This document shows, in pieces, positions 8,490 to 16,752 of a stretch of 27,479 bases of DNA (its first letter is position 1; every line of letters begins with the position of its first letter). Location: assembly GCA_035485475.1 (NCBI GenBank), contig DATHOA010000192.1, forward strand, positions 1 to 27,479, written 5' to 3'. The stretch comes from DAIDKA01 sp035485475. Its GTDB lineage: Bacteria > Pseudomonadota > Gammaproteobacteria > Steroidobacterales > Steroidobacteraceae. A program made the translations under genes and the position numbers. The notes under the pieces are model-generated. The model had not been told where the DNA came from, ran no database searches, and worked only from the letters and a program-made list of their open reading frames with translations.

Positions 8490-9518
8490 TCAATGGGAGC
8501 CAGCCTCTCGCGCTTTTTGTAAGGCGCCCAAACTGTCCTTGGCTTTTATTTCGAAGCGATCCGGCTCGGTCCAGTCAGCTTCGGCATTTCGCGCGGGTTC
8601 GAATCGAACCATCGACCCTTGCAGAATTCCGCCCTCCAACCGGAAGCGAATGTAGTGAAAGTTCTCGGCCGTATGAAGCCGGGAGAGCTCGCCGAACAGC
8701 CGAAACACCGGTACGGGCTTTGCCCCTCCCCCGCCGCTGACCAAATAGGTCACGTCGTGGCGAAGAAATCTCTCATAGTTGTGTATGTGGCTACCCACGA
8801 CGACAACCCGGGCTTGCAGCGAATGCGCATGTTTGGACAGATAGTGCTCAATTTGCGCCTCGTCCCTGGCCCTCGGGAAAATCGGGTCCCGAACGGGCGG
8901 ATAGTGCAGCACGACCAGGACGAATTCGACTTGGGAGCCCGGATTGGTGATCTGCTGTTCAAACCAGGTCCGTTGTTCGCTTCCAGACTTGAGGGATGAA
9001 TCTGAGTCCAGTAGTAGCACCAGAATCTTCGACCCGACGGCCACGGAGTACCAGCGGAAAGGACGTACTCCACTTGGCGCGGCCGCCTTCCACCAGTTCA
9101 CCAGACAAGGGCTCGCATCCTGGTCGCACCCCCGAAATTCATGGTTACCAAGTGCCGGATATATGGGAATCTTCGCCTGCGACCACATGGCGGTTTCCGT
9201 CCTATAAGTCGCGTAGTCCTCGGAATTACTGCCGTCATAGACGAGATCGCCTCCGATAAAAATCGCCACCGGCTTCTCACTCGCCAGCTTTCCGATCAGC
9301 GCTCGGCGCGCTACTGGATTCGCCACCCCATCGCGTTGGGTGAAGCGAGTATCACCGTAGGCGATGAATGTCAGTGGCGCATCGGGATCCGCGACGGCGA
9401 CCTCGAGTCGAGGCGGGGCATCGGCGAGTGCCCTGACGGCGAGCATTTGCAGAACCACAAGGACTGATATCTTGATCAGCGTGCTCTCCGCATTACTTCC
9501 TCGAGACCGTGGGTTCAT
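8490..9518 (-). CDS. Exported metallophosphoesterase (calcineurin-like / purple acid phosphatase-like)
   Basis: A 342-residue metal-dependent phosphohydrolase. The dinuclear-metal motifs occur in order: AYGDTR (Asp56), GGDLVYDG (Asp91), LGNHEF (Asn125-His126), LHYPPV (His205) and GSHIHNYERF (His244, His246). NYER after the last motif is typical of purple-acid-phosphatase-like members. I chose the ATG at 9518 because it gives a clean signal peptide (TLIKISVLVVLQMLAVRALA, cleaved near residue 33) and has GAGG about 10 bases upstream. The longer frame, starting at 9653, has a non-hydrophobic extension. The periplasmic substrate is probably a phosphomonoester or diester but cannot be specified. 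The gene is divergent from the PQQ dehydrogenase and convergent with the permease. Confidence 0.9.
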   Translation of the reverse strand: MNPRSRGSNAESTLIKISVLVVLQMLAVRALADAPPRLEVAVADPDAPLTFIAYGDTRFTQRDGVANPVARRALIGKLASEKPVAIFIGGDLVYDGSNSEDYATYRTETAMWSQAKIPIYPALGNHEFRGCDQDASPCLVNWWKAAAPSGVRPFRWYSVAVGSKILVLLLDSDSSLKSGSEQRTWFEQQITNPGSQVEFVLVVLHYPPVRDPIFPRARDEAQIEHYLSKHAHSLQARVVVVGSHIHNYERFLRHDVTYLVSGGGGAKPVPVFRLFGELSRLHTAENFHYIRFRLEGGILQGSMVRFEPARNAEADWTEPDRFEIKAKDSLGALQKAREAGSH

Positions 9519-9813
9519 CTGAAGCCGCCTCGCCCGGCTTTGGCGCTGGTGCGCCGCAATCGAAATAGTCCGGACCGCGCTCAGGTCTCGGCCGGACGAT
9601 TGTAGGACTTCCCCCGATTTTCGAGAAGGGGAGCGCGCTGTACTGACGGCCAAGCAGTGGCAATACCTGCAGGTGGAATCCTCGCCGATAACCGGCCGTC
9701 GCGGCCTGCGTTATCCGTCTTGTCCCCGCTAAAGTCCCTGTCGTCCCAGTTTCGTTGCTGAATCACGTGCCTTGCTCTAGGCTTTTTCACAACATTTCAA
9801 GGATGGCGGCCTT

Positions 9814-11766
9814 ATGGCGTTTCAAAGGTGTCGGCGCTCGGCTCATTGCGTTGCAGTCTTCCTGGCTTCGATCAGCCTTGCGTTCCAAGCGCACGGTCAA
9901 CTCAGATCGGAATCGGACTGGCCGGCATACGGCAACGATCCCGGAGGCATGCGCCATTCCGCCCTTTCGCAAATCAACCGAAAAAATGTCTCGAAGCTCA
10001 AGGTCGCGTGGGAGTTCCATACGGGAGACATCTCCGCTGGTGATGATGGCAGAAAGCGCAGCGGCTTTGAGACCACACCGATTCTGGTCGACGGAAGGCT
10101 ATATCTCACTACTCCCTTCAACCGGGTTATCGCGCTTGATCCCTCCACAGGAAAGCCGCTTTGGTCCTACGATCCCAATATCGACCCGAGCCTCGACTAT
10201 GGCGACGGTCTTATCAATCGAGGGGTAGCGACGTGGCTGGATGCATCGGCTACCCCGGACAGAGCGTGCAAACGCCGAATCTTCGAAGCGACACTCGATG
10301 CCCGCTTGATCGCGCTCGATGCCATGACAGGAATGCCCTGTAGGGATTTTGGCGCCTCTGGACAGGTGGATTTGCGGAATGTTCCGGGATATCAACGCGC
10401 CAACCTAGGCGAACATATGCTGGGCTGGTATCACATGACCTCGCCTCCGGTAACGATCGACGATATGGTCATTGTCGGATCGGCCATTGACGACAACGTC
10501 AGAGTCGACATGCCTTCCGGTGTGGTGCGGGCCTTCGATGCGCGCAGCGGAGCCCTGCGATGGAGTTGGGACCCCATTCCGCACGACTCACCGAGCACCC
10601 CTTCATCGTGGATGACTGGGGCAGCCAATGCCTGGTCGATCATGACCGTGGATTTAGCGCGTGATTTGGTCTTCATTCCTACGGGGAGCGCGAGTCCGGA
10701 CTACTACGGCGGCCTGCGTCCTGGAGATAACAAATGGGCAAACTCAGTCGTGGCTCTCCACGCGAGGTCCGGAGCACTCGCATGGGGCTTTCAATTGGTC
10801 CACCACGACCTATGGGATTACGACACCGCCTCACCTCCCTTGTTGGCGACACTGCCGCGCGGCGGACAGAATGTTCCAGTTGTCATCCAGGGAAACAAGA
10901 CAGGGTTCCTCTATGTCCTTGATCGTGACACGGGCAAGCCATTTTTCCCGGTCGAAGAACGAGCCGTACCCCAAAGCGATATTCCTGGAGAGCAGGCATC
11001 TCCCACTCAGCCCTTTCCGCTGCTTCCACCTCCCCTCGTTCCACAGCACTTTTCAATTGAAGACACGTGGGGGCCAACGCCAGCGGACCGGGATGCCTGT
11101 AAGGGAGCTATAGGCAAGCTGCGCAATGAAGGTATTTTCACGCCTCCGAGTCTGAAGGGCACTCTGGCTGTTCCCGGCAACCTCGGCGGTATGAACTGGA
11201 GCGGCTACGCTTTTGACCCAATCCGCAATCTTCTGATCGTGAACACGAATAGTCTCATTGCCCGAGTGCGACTAATTCCTCGCGCCAAGATCAATTCCAC
11301 CAATGATGACGGAAATTATGGAGCACAGCGCGGGACCCCTTACGCGATGCTTCGCCGCTTCCTGCAATCTCCATCCGATTTGCCATGTGGAGCACCTCCC
11401 TGGGGCACACTGACCGCTGTTGACATGGTTATGGGAACGATCCGCTGGAAAATTCCTTTCGGCTCGATGAAGGACTTCGGTGGCGCACACGGTTCCGTAC
11501 CGCCGGGATCTATCAGCCTCGGAGGTCCGATCACCACAAACGGAGGCCTTGTCTTCATAGCAGGTACCCCCGACGCGCATATCCGGGCATTCAATGTCGA
11601 GACCGGGGAAGAACTTTGGAGTGCGGTGTTGCCAGCTGCCGGAAACGCCACCCCGATGACATACCAGATGAACGGAAAACAATACCTGGTGATCGCGGCA
11701 GGCGGACATCACTCAATTACCGAGGAGTCTCTCGGGGACGCGGTTGTCGCCTTCGCTTTACCATAG
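9814..11766 (+). CDS. Soluble periplasmic PQQ-dependent dehydrogenase (glucose/quinate-type)
   Basis: A 650-residue quinoprotein that oxidises an alcohol, polyol or aldose in the periplasm. A signal peptide is visible (CVAVFLASISLAFQAHG, cleavage near residue 28), followed directly by the eight-bladed propeller starting DWPAYGNDPGG. HHDLWDYD and IQGNKTGFLYVLDRDTGKPF correspond to the active-site Asp and the Lys region of membrane-bound glucose dehydrogenase as I recall it, and PVEERAVPQSDIPGEQ is also characteristic. The five N-terminal membrane helices of E. coli-type glucose dehydrogenase are absent, as is any CXXCH heme motif, so the electron acceptor must be separate. The ATG at 9814 has AAGGA about 10 bases upstream. 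Codon use is less GC-biased than in the GH31 gene. No PQQ synthesis genes are in the window. The substrate is unknown. Confidence 0.9.
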   Translation: MAFQRCRRSAHCVAVFLASISLAFQAHGQLRSESDWPAYGNDPGGMRHSALSQINRKNVSKLKVAWEFHTGDISAGDDGRKRSGFETTPILVDGRLYLTTPFNRVIALDPSTGKPLWSYDPNIDPSLDYGDGLINRGVATWLDASATPDRACKRRIFEATLDARLIALDAMTGMPCRDFGASGQVDLRNVPGYQRANLGEHMLGWYHMTSPPVTIDDMVIVGSAIDDNVRVDMPSGVVRAFDARSGALRWSWDPIPHDSPSTPSSWMTGAANAWSIMTVDLARDLVFIPTGSASPDYYGGLRPGDNKWANSVVALHARSGALAWGFQLVHHDLWDYDTASPPLLATLPRGGQNVPVVIQGNKTGFLYVLDRDTGKPFFPVEERAVPQSDIPGEQASPTQPFPLLPPPLVPQHFSIEDTWGPTPADRDACKGAIGKLRNEGIFTPPSLKGTLAVPGNLGGMNWSGYAFDPIRNLLIVNTNSLIARVRLIPRAKINSTNDDGNYGAQRGTPYAMLRRFLQSPSDLPCGAPPWGTLTAVDMVMGTIRWKIPFGSMKDFGGAHGSVPPGSISLGGPITTNGGLVFIAGTPDAHIRAFNVETGEELWSAVLPAAGNATPMTYQMNGKQYLVIAAGGHHSITEESLGDAVVAFALP

Positions 11767-11872
11767 CTTCCACGGTACGGACACCCGCATGAACGATTTT
11801 CGCCGAACCATGGAATCGAATCGGCGCGCGCGTCGTGTTTGAGGCGTACCTCGAATGCCAATCTGCCATAGC

Positions 11873-12649
11873 TCAAATCGCGACCGAAAACCCAGGTCCA
11901 AGGAACACCATCGACGCAGCTCCAATGAATATTGCGATAATGATCCAAGGGAGCGAGCAGGCAAGAGTAGTTGCCGCGCCCTCAGAAACTGACGATCGCT
12001 CCGCTCTTGCTGGCGTAAACAATAGGCCGATCGAAAGCAGCAGGGATTGCGGGGCGGCATGCCGCACAATGGCCGCAACAGCATTGTGGTCGAACGCCGC
12101 AGTCGCACACGCAATGGCACCGGCGGTGAGCCACGCCGTAGCAACGATGATCTTCGCGCGGGGTCGGGGGTGTGCAAAGGCTGCCATCTGAGACCCGATG
12201 AATCGCACGGTAAGGACGTAAAGTATTACGCCAATCGCGATCATCGCGTATCGGACAGGTCCCTCAACGTGGAATTCCTGCATGGCCCACGCCCAGTCGT
12301 CTGTTCCAGTGGCCGCGCTGAAGACAAGTTGCAGCCCAAACCACAGCAGATTGAAAGCTGCCATCAGGATGAAGAACAGTCGCGTTGCGGTGGATGTGCG
12401 GTGCACAGTGCGGATGCACAGCACAGCGACAAGACCAACCACGAGATTTGCAAGTGGACCTGCCAGGTCGATGGCAGATCCGGTAAGGGAACAATCCACG
12501 AAAATAGAGGATAACGAGCGAATCCGCCCGCCCAGCGCGAGACATGCCGCACCATGGCCCAGTCCATGGTGAGCAACATCGGCGGAAACATAAGCGAGCA
12601 GCCCAATCGCCCCAAGGGTTGCGACGTTGTCTTTGGATGCCGTACCCAT
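11873..12649 (-). CDS. M50-like multi-pass membrane protein with altered HExxH-type motif
   Basis: A membrane protein of about 258 residues with roughly six hydrophobic segments. It resembles site-2-protease-like (M50) proteins: AHHGLGHGAACLALGG (residues 26-41) occupies the place of the zinc-binding HExxH/HEGLGH helix, and IDLAGPLANLVVGL (60-73) the place of the second conserved motif. The expected catalytic Glu after the first His appears to be His28, so proteolysis is doubtful. The ATG at 12649 is chosen; a TTG at 12721 would add 24 residues without membrane character. Neither has a good ribosome binding site. It lies 112 bases after the porin on the same strand and converges with the PQQ dehydrogenase. 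The function is unknown. Confidence 0.65.
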   Translation of the reverse strand: MGTASKDNVATLGAIGLLAYVSADVAHHGLGHGAACLALGGRIRSLSSIFVDCSLTGSAIDLAGPLANLVVGLVAVLCIRTVHRTSTATRLFFILMAAFNLLWFGLQLVFSAATGTDDWAWAMQEFHVEGPVRYAMIAIGVILYVLTVRFIGSQMAAFAHPRPRAKIIVATAWLTAGAIACATAAFDHNAVAAIVRHAAPQSLLLSIGLLFTPARAERSSVSEGAATTLACSLPWIIIAIFIGAASMVFLGPGFSVAI

Positions 12650-12737
12650 AAAATTGAAGGATACAGGTGAATCAACGCCAATTGCGCTGTTAACAACGGT
12701 GGCCCGAGCGCCAGGCCGCAACCGGCCCAGCGCGGCG

Positions 12738-12752
12738 GTGCTCTCTCAGCAC
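12738..12752. terminator. Short hairpin after the porin stop
   Basis: GTGCT-N5-AGCAC is a 5-bp perfect stem just downstream of the porin stop on the minus strand. No U tract follows, so it may only be a weak terminator or an operator for the next gene. Confidence 0.2.
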
Positions 12753-12761
12753 GTTAGGTTC

Positions 12762-14066
12762 TCAAAAGATGATGCGAACTTTAAGCCCGGCAACCGCCGC
12801 GTTGCTGTTCTGCGCAGAACCGCCCGGGTGCACGACGTACTGGAAATTGGGTCTTATGCTTATTGATCGCCTGGGTGACCAGCTGTAGAACACTTCAGAG
12901 TCATATTCATAGCCGTCAAGAACGAGGCCCTGATCGCCCGGATGTTGGGCGTTGAACAATCGCTGATAGTCAGCTTGGCGACTGTTGGCATCCGTAGCGC
13001 CAATGCCCATCCCGATGAAATCCAGTACCCGGCCGAACGGCTGTTCGAGTTTCACCCCGAAGGATATCTGACGGTCAATGTGGGAGGTGTTACGGTCGGC
13101 TTGGGTTGCGTTTAGGAAAACCACAACACCCTTTCCCCCTGCTTCGCCAGCTACTTGTTGCTCGAGATTGATGTAGCTTCCATAGCGGCCATCGCGCCTG
13201 AGCGCGGGTGCACCGGTCACCGCCCGTGGACCATAGTCGACATCGTAGTAGAGGTCGGCGCCGCCGGCCGTGTCGTACCACGCGCCAATCTTGTAGGTAC
13301 CCGGCCGGCCATCCACCTGCGGCGTCCATCCAAACTCCAGCGGGAGAAGCCACCCAGTCGTACCGGGATTGTCAAGGGTCAATCCGTCGGCGCGCGCAAA
13401 GGGAGTGTCCTCGTACTGCGGAGTAACCTGGTAGCCGCCGACCTGAACATACGTGTCCTTGGTCAGCGACAGTTTCAACCGCGTTCCCCACACGCTGATG
13501 GGGGCGTTTATCCAGGCCGCTCCCACGATGTTGCCCGGCTGAGATCCGCAAAATGCCAAATTCTGAAAAACACACGAAAAATTTGCAAAGTCCTGTCCGC
13601 CCGGCAATCGACCCAGGAGCAAGTCAATCCGGCCACCCATGAAAGTCTGGTCGAGCGCCGCGACCGTCAAACGAAAAGTCTCCCCACCGCCATACACCTC
13701 CTGCACCAGCTGACTGGCCCCAATGTTCGCGTCCGCGACCAGGTCGCGGCCACTGCGATCGGTCACGGCCGCCTCAAAATGCGCGCCGTGCCAGTCCCAC
13801 AGCCGGTCAAGATCAAGCGTCGCTCCGGCGGTCCATTGGTCCGCGTAGCGCGTCAGTTGTGCAGTTCCGCCGCTGAAGTTATGAGCCGTCTCACCGACGT
13901 AGTCGAAATCGAAGTCGACACCCTGATCCGAGAGACTCGTGCGTAGGCCCCCCCAGTCGCCGAGAAGAAACTGGCTCTCCTCCCCGAACGCATGCCCGGG
14001 GAGACCCATCACGAGAATTGCAGATACCAGCGCCGGCGACGCGTGCCCGGCGCGTACCCTATGCAA
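12762..14066 (-). CDS. OprB-type carbohydrate-selective porin
   Basis: A 434-residue outer-membrane beta-barrel of the OprB family, which passes sugars and related small molecules. The mature N-terminus begins with the family hallmark FLLGDWGGLRTSLSDQGVDF. Typical features follow: alternating beta strands, the ASQLVQEVYGGG and LLLGRLPGGQDFA segments, and a C-terminal strand ending in the aromatic residue Phe (VAGLKVRIIF). I chose the TTG start at 14066 because it gives a signal peptide (VRAGHASPALVSAILVMGLPGHAFG); the longer frame to 14327 reads through the upstream hydrolase and has no export signal. This start overlaps the hydrolase stop by 8 bases, which suggests translational coupling. 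The same-operon context points to uptake of the hydrolases' substrate. Confidence 0.87.
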   Translation of the reverse strand: MHRVRAGHASPALVSAILVMGLPGHAFGEESQFLLGDWGGLRTSLSDQGVDFDFDYVGETAHNFSGGTAQLTRYADQWTAGATLDLDRLWDWHGAHFEAAVTDRSGRDLVADANIGASQLVQEVYGGGETFRLTVAALDQTFMGGRIDLLLGRLPGGQDFANFSCVFQNLAFCGSQPGNIVGAAWINAPISVWGTRLKLSLTKDTYVQVGGYQVTPQYEDTPFARADGLTLDNPGTTGWLLPLEFGWTPQVDGRPGTYKIGAWYDTAGGADLYYDVDYGPRAVTGAPALRRDGRYGSYINLEQQVAGEAGGKGVVVFLNATQADRNTSHIDRQISFGVKLEQPFGRVLDFIGMGIGATDANSRQADYQRLFNAQHPGDQGLVLDGYEYDSEVFYSWSPRRSISIRPNFQYVVHPGGSAQNSNAAVAGLKVRIIF

Positions 14067-15093
14067 GGAAGAACTCTTTGAATGCCGACAACACGCCGCT
14101 GGGGTCCTCCTCGGGCAGCAGATGTCCGCAGGGAAGGCTATGTCCGCTGACAGACTGCACTTCCTCTCGCCACAATCCCAGCACGTCGAACACCTGGCCC
14201 ACTGTGCCCTGCGCTCCCCACAGTGCGAGTATTGGAACGGTCGCCTTGCGGCCGTTGTCGGCCTTTGTCTGCTCCATGTCGATCGAAACCGCCGCTCGAT
14301 AGTCCTCGCAGACTGCTTGTATGGCATTCGGCAGCTTGTAGCAGCGCAGATACTCGGAAAATGCCGCGGCCGTTACCGCTCCGGCGGTCTTGCTCTGTGT
14401 ATCCAAATGCGAGCGTAGGTAAAGCTCGGGGTTTGCTTGGATCATCAGCTCCGGAAGCGGCGCCGGCTGGATCTGAAAGAACCACCAGAAATAGCGGGTG
14501 GCGAACTCTTGGTTCGTTTGCGAATACATCCGATCGGTAGGCGCAATGTCCAAAACGGCCGCACGTTCCACCTGGTGTGGATGATCCATGATCATTCGCG
14601 CGATAACCCGTGCTCCGCGGTCATGGCCCGCGACTTTGAATTTATCCAATTGAAGCGCTCGCATTACCTCAATCTGGTCGTTGGCCATCTCCCGTTTTGA
14701 ATAGTTGATGTGATTCGGGCCACCGTCCGGTTTGCTCGAGTCTCCATAGCCGCGAAGATCGGTCAGGACGACCGTGAAGTCGCGCGCGAGTGCTGGGGCG
14801 ACCTTGTGCCAAGCGACGTGTGTCTCTGGGTGACCATGAATCAACAGCAGAGGCGGTCCGCTGCCTCCCACCAATGTGTTGATTGTCGCCCCGTTGGTCT
14901 TGATGAAGCTTTGGCGAAACCCCGGGAAAAGGAACTTGTCGGCGATCGCCCCTGGCCCATCCGAATAGTCAGTGGATATTGCATCCACGGCCGCCGACGC
15001 CGTACGGCTCAGTGCCATTGCGCCGGCTAAGGCGGCTCCGGAGCCGAGAAGGCTACGGCGGGAAATAACATTCCTGTCAGTCGGGTTGCTCAT
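14059..15093 (-). CDS. Tat-exported alpha/beta hydrolase, fluoroacetate/haloacetate dehalogenase-like
   Basis: A 344-residue alpha/beta hydrolase. The leader SRRSLLGSGAALAGAMALS (from residue 11) is a clear twin-arginine signal, so it acts in the periplasm. The oxyanion motif is HGHPETH (86-92). The nucleophile elbow is GHDRGAR, with Asp158 and Arg159/Arg162 placed as in fluoroacetate dehalogenases. Asp182 and His324 (CGHLLPEED) complete the triad. WWFFQIQPAPLPE (203-215) and CEDYRAA (262-268) match the cap region, but the position I align to the fluoride-stabilising His carries Trp203. An Asp nucleophile excludes a simple serine esterase; dehalogenase or epoxide hydrolase activity is likely. 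The ATG at 15093 has GGAG 8 bases upstream. It follows the other hydrolase by 45 bases and overlaps the porin. Confidence 0.88.
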   Translation of the reverse strand: MSNPTDRNVISRRSLLGSGAALAGAMALSRTASAAVDAISTDYSDGPGAIADKFLFPGFRQSFIKTNGATINTLVGGSGPPLLLIHGHPETHVAWHKVAPALARDFTVVLTDLRGYGDSSKPDGGPNHINYSKREMANDQIEVMRALQLDKFKVAGHDRGARVIARMIMDHPHQVERAAVLDIAPTDRMYSQTNQEFATRYFWWFFQIQPAPLPELMIQANPELYLRSHLDTQSKTAGAVTAAAFSEYLRCYKLPNAIQAVCEDYRAAVSIDMEQTKADNGRKATVPILALWGAQGTVGQVFDVLGLWREEVQSVSGHSLPCGHLLPEEDPSGVLSAFKEFFLA

Positions 15094-15138
15094 CGGTAGT
15101 ACTCCAATAAAAAAATGCTTGGGATTGGTAAAACCCGC

Positions 15139-15921
15139 TCAACGAGCAGTTGCCTGCGCCGCCTCCAGAATGAGACCCGCGATCTCCTCCGGATGGGAAA
15201 CCAGCGAAAGGTGGCTCGCCCCTACTTCGATGGTCTTGGCACCCATGCGCCTGGCCATGAAGCGTTCAAGGTCCGGATTGATGGTCCGGTCTTCGGTAGA
15301 AACCGCATAAAAGCTGGGCTTGGACCGCCAGGCGGCCTGAGCAGTTCTGCCAGTCAGTAGGGCTTTTTGGAACGGTTCCTGAACTGCATACAGGACCCTC
15401 GCCTTCGCTTCCGGCAGGTCGCCAGCGAAGTCGCGCAAGAAGGCCTCCTCGCTCAGGCGCCCTTCATCGCCGTCGAAGATGACCCCCGCCGAGGCCGGCG
15501 GCGTCGGGAATTTTTTGGCAAGCTCGCTGTAGTCCTCTCCTGCATCCGGCGCCCGCGCCGCCACATAGACGAGGGCCGAAACATTGGGATGCATGCCGGC
15601 TTCGGTAACGATCATTCCAGAAAATGAATGGCCTACCAGAACTGTCGGGCCGTCCTGCCGTGCGAGAACACGCTGTGCCGACGCCACTGCCTCAGGCAGC
15701 GTCGTCAGCGGGTTTTGCACGGAGGTAACATTCAGCCCCGCCGCCTGCAGCCGTGAAATCACCTCGGTCCAAGAGGACCCGTCGGCAAAGAGGCCATGGA
15801 CGAGGACGACATTACGCGCCCTGGTCGGAATCGCCGCTGCGACAATCCGGCTGGTGGAAGCTAACGTAGCCACAGCGCCTGCAACCAGAGCAGCCGAAAC
15901 GGTTCGTCTATTGACATCCAT
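15139..15921 (-). CDS. Tat-exported serine alpha/beta hydrolase (esterase-like)
   Basis: A 260-residue hydrolase of the small alpha/beta family that includes EstC-like and salicylate/methyl-ester esterases. The triad is Ser99 (GHSFSG), Asp211 (STEDRTINPD) and His237 (ASHLSLVSHPEEIA); the oxyanion motif is VHGLFADGSSW (41-51). The N-terminus NRRTVSAALVAGAVATLAS is a twin-arginine-type leader, with cleavage near AAA (28-30), so export to the periplasm is predicted. The ATG at 15921 is favoured over a TTG two codons upstream because AAGGAG lies 8 bases before it. It is 24 bases downstream of the AraC gene and 45 upstream of the dehalogenase-like gene, consistent with one transcript. The substrate is unknown. 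Confidence 0.88.
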   Translation of the reverse strand: MDVNRRTVSAALVAGAVATLASTSRIVAAAIPTRARNVVLVHGLFADGSSWTEVISRLQAAGLNVTSVQNPLTTLPEAVASAQRVLARQDGPTVLVGHSFSGMIVTEAGMHPNVSALVYVAARAPDAGEDYSELAKKFPTPPASAGVIFDGDEGRLSEEAFLRDFAGDLPEAKARVLYAVQEPFQKALLTGRTAQAAWRSKPSFYAVSTEDRTINPDLERFMARRMGAKTIEVGASHLSLVSHPEEIAGLILEAAQATAR

Positions 15922-15945
15922 GAACAAATCTCCTTCGCTAGTAAA

Positions 15946-16524
15946 TCAGTCAACCCAATGTATCGTTGCTCGACGCCAGCCCGTGGGACTCGTCCCAACG
16001 ACGCGACTGAAGCATCGGGTAAAGTGGGAGTGGTCTGAGAATCCACAGGCCATGGCAATGTCCGTAAGACTCTGCCGCGTGGACGTCATCATCGACTTCG
16101 CGCGCTCCACTCTGCGCGCGACAACATAAGCACAGGGAGAAGATCCCACGCTGCGTTTGAAGGCTCGCGAGAAGTGGCTGTTGCTCAACGCAACGCACTG
16201 CGCCATATCCGCAAGCAAAACCCGCGCTCCAAGATTCTCCTCGATGTAGCGCAGCACTCGATTGGCCTGCCAGGCCGCCAGACCTCCGCGCCATCGAACC
16301 TGCAACCAGGGCGTTTTGCGCCCAACAGATCCGGTCTCTTCCGCGACCAATGCCGACGCATCCCTCAGGCAACGCAAGGCGCCGTCACGATCCGAGGCCA
16401 ACAAGGCCATGGCCCGCATCACAAGCTGTCGGACCTGCGCAGACTGCGATGCCCAGGTACTTCGATAGGCGTTTGGGATCGCCTCGGTGCTGCGCGTTTC
16501 CGCGGCAATCCGCTCTGTTCTCAT
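15946..16524 (-). CDS. Short AraC-family transcriptional regulator
   Basis: A 192-residue regulator. The C-terminal DNA-binding domain carries two helix-turn-helix units: VLLADMAQCVALSNSHFSRA (102-121) and LTDIAMACGFSDHSHFTRCF (153-172). The latter has the diagnostic GFSDHSHFTR and is followed by VGTSPTGWRR. The region before it (GGLAAWQANRVLRYIEENL, 80-98) is a linker shared with one AraC subgroup. Only about 80 residues precede this, so the usual cupin-like sensor domain is missing or cut short. Its stop is 24 bases before the esterase start, so it probably leads the hydrolase-porin operon and may control it. The ATG at 16524 has a weak ribosome binding site. Confidence 0.88.
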   Translation of the reverse strand: MRTERIAAETRSTEAIPNAYRSTWASQSAQVRQLVMRAMALLASDRDGALRCLRDASALVAEETGSVGRKTPWLQVRWRGGLAAWQANRVLRYIEENLGARVLLADMAQCVALSNSHFSRAFKRSVGSSPCAYVVARRVERAKSMMTSTRQSLTDIAMACGFSDHSHFTRCFSRVVGTSPTGWRRATIHWVD

Positions 16525-16752
16525 ACGGTCACTTCAAAGGTATTGCGATGGTCCCCAGCCTCCTCCCGTTGCCGCCGCGGGTCTTTTCGAAGTCCACCGC
16601 TTTTTTCGTATTGGCACCTGAACGATGCTCAAATATCCCGAGCCGCGTTGGAGTACGGCCGCTTTCAGCCCATCACTACGGAAAGAATGATTAGAGGGTG
16701 CTCCGCGGGAACGCAGCGGGCACGGTCGTCCAGAGAATGCGAAGAGCGCCTA

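Noticed and set aside
8596..8605. GGTTCGAATC, resembling the T-arm of a tRNA
   Set aside because: It lies inside the metallophosphoesterase coding sequence, and no acceptor stem, D-arm or anticodon arm can be folded around it.
9519..9813. A sigma-70-like promoter (TTGCTG-N17-TAGGCT) before the PQQ dehydrogenase
   Set aside because: Each hexamer matches the consensus at only about half its positions; not strong enough to annotate. Nothing else recognisable is seen in this 295-base gap.
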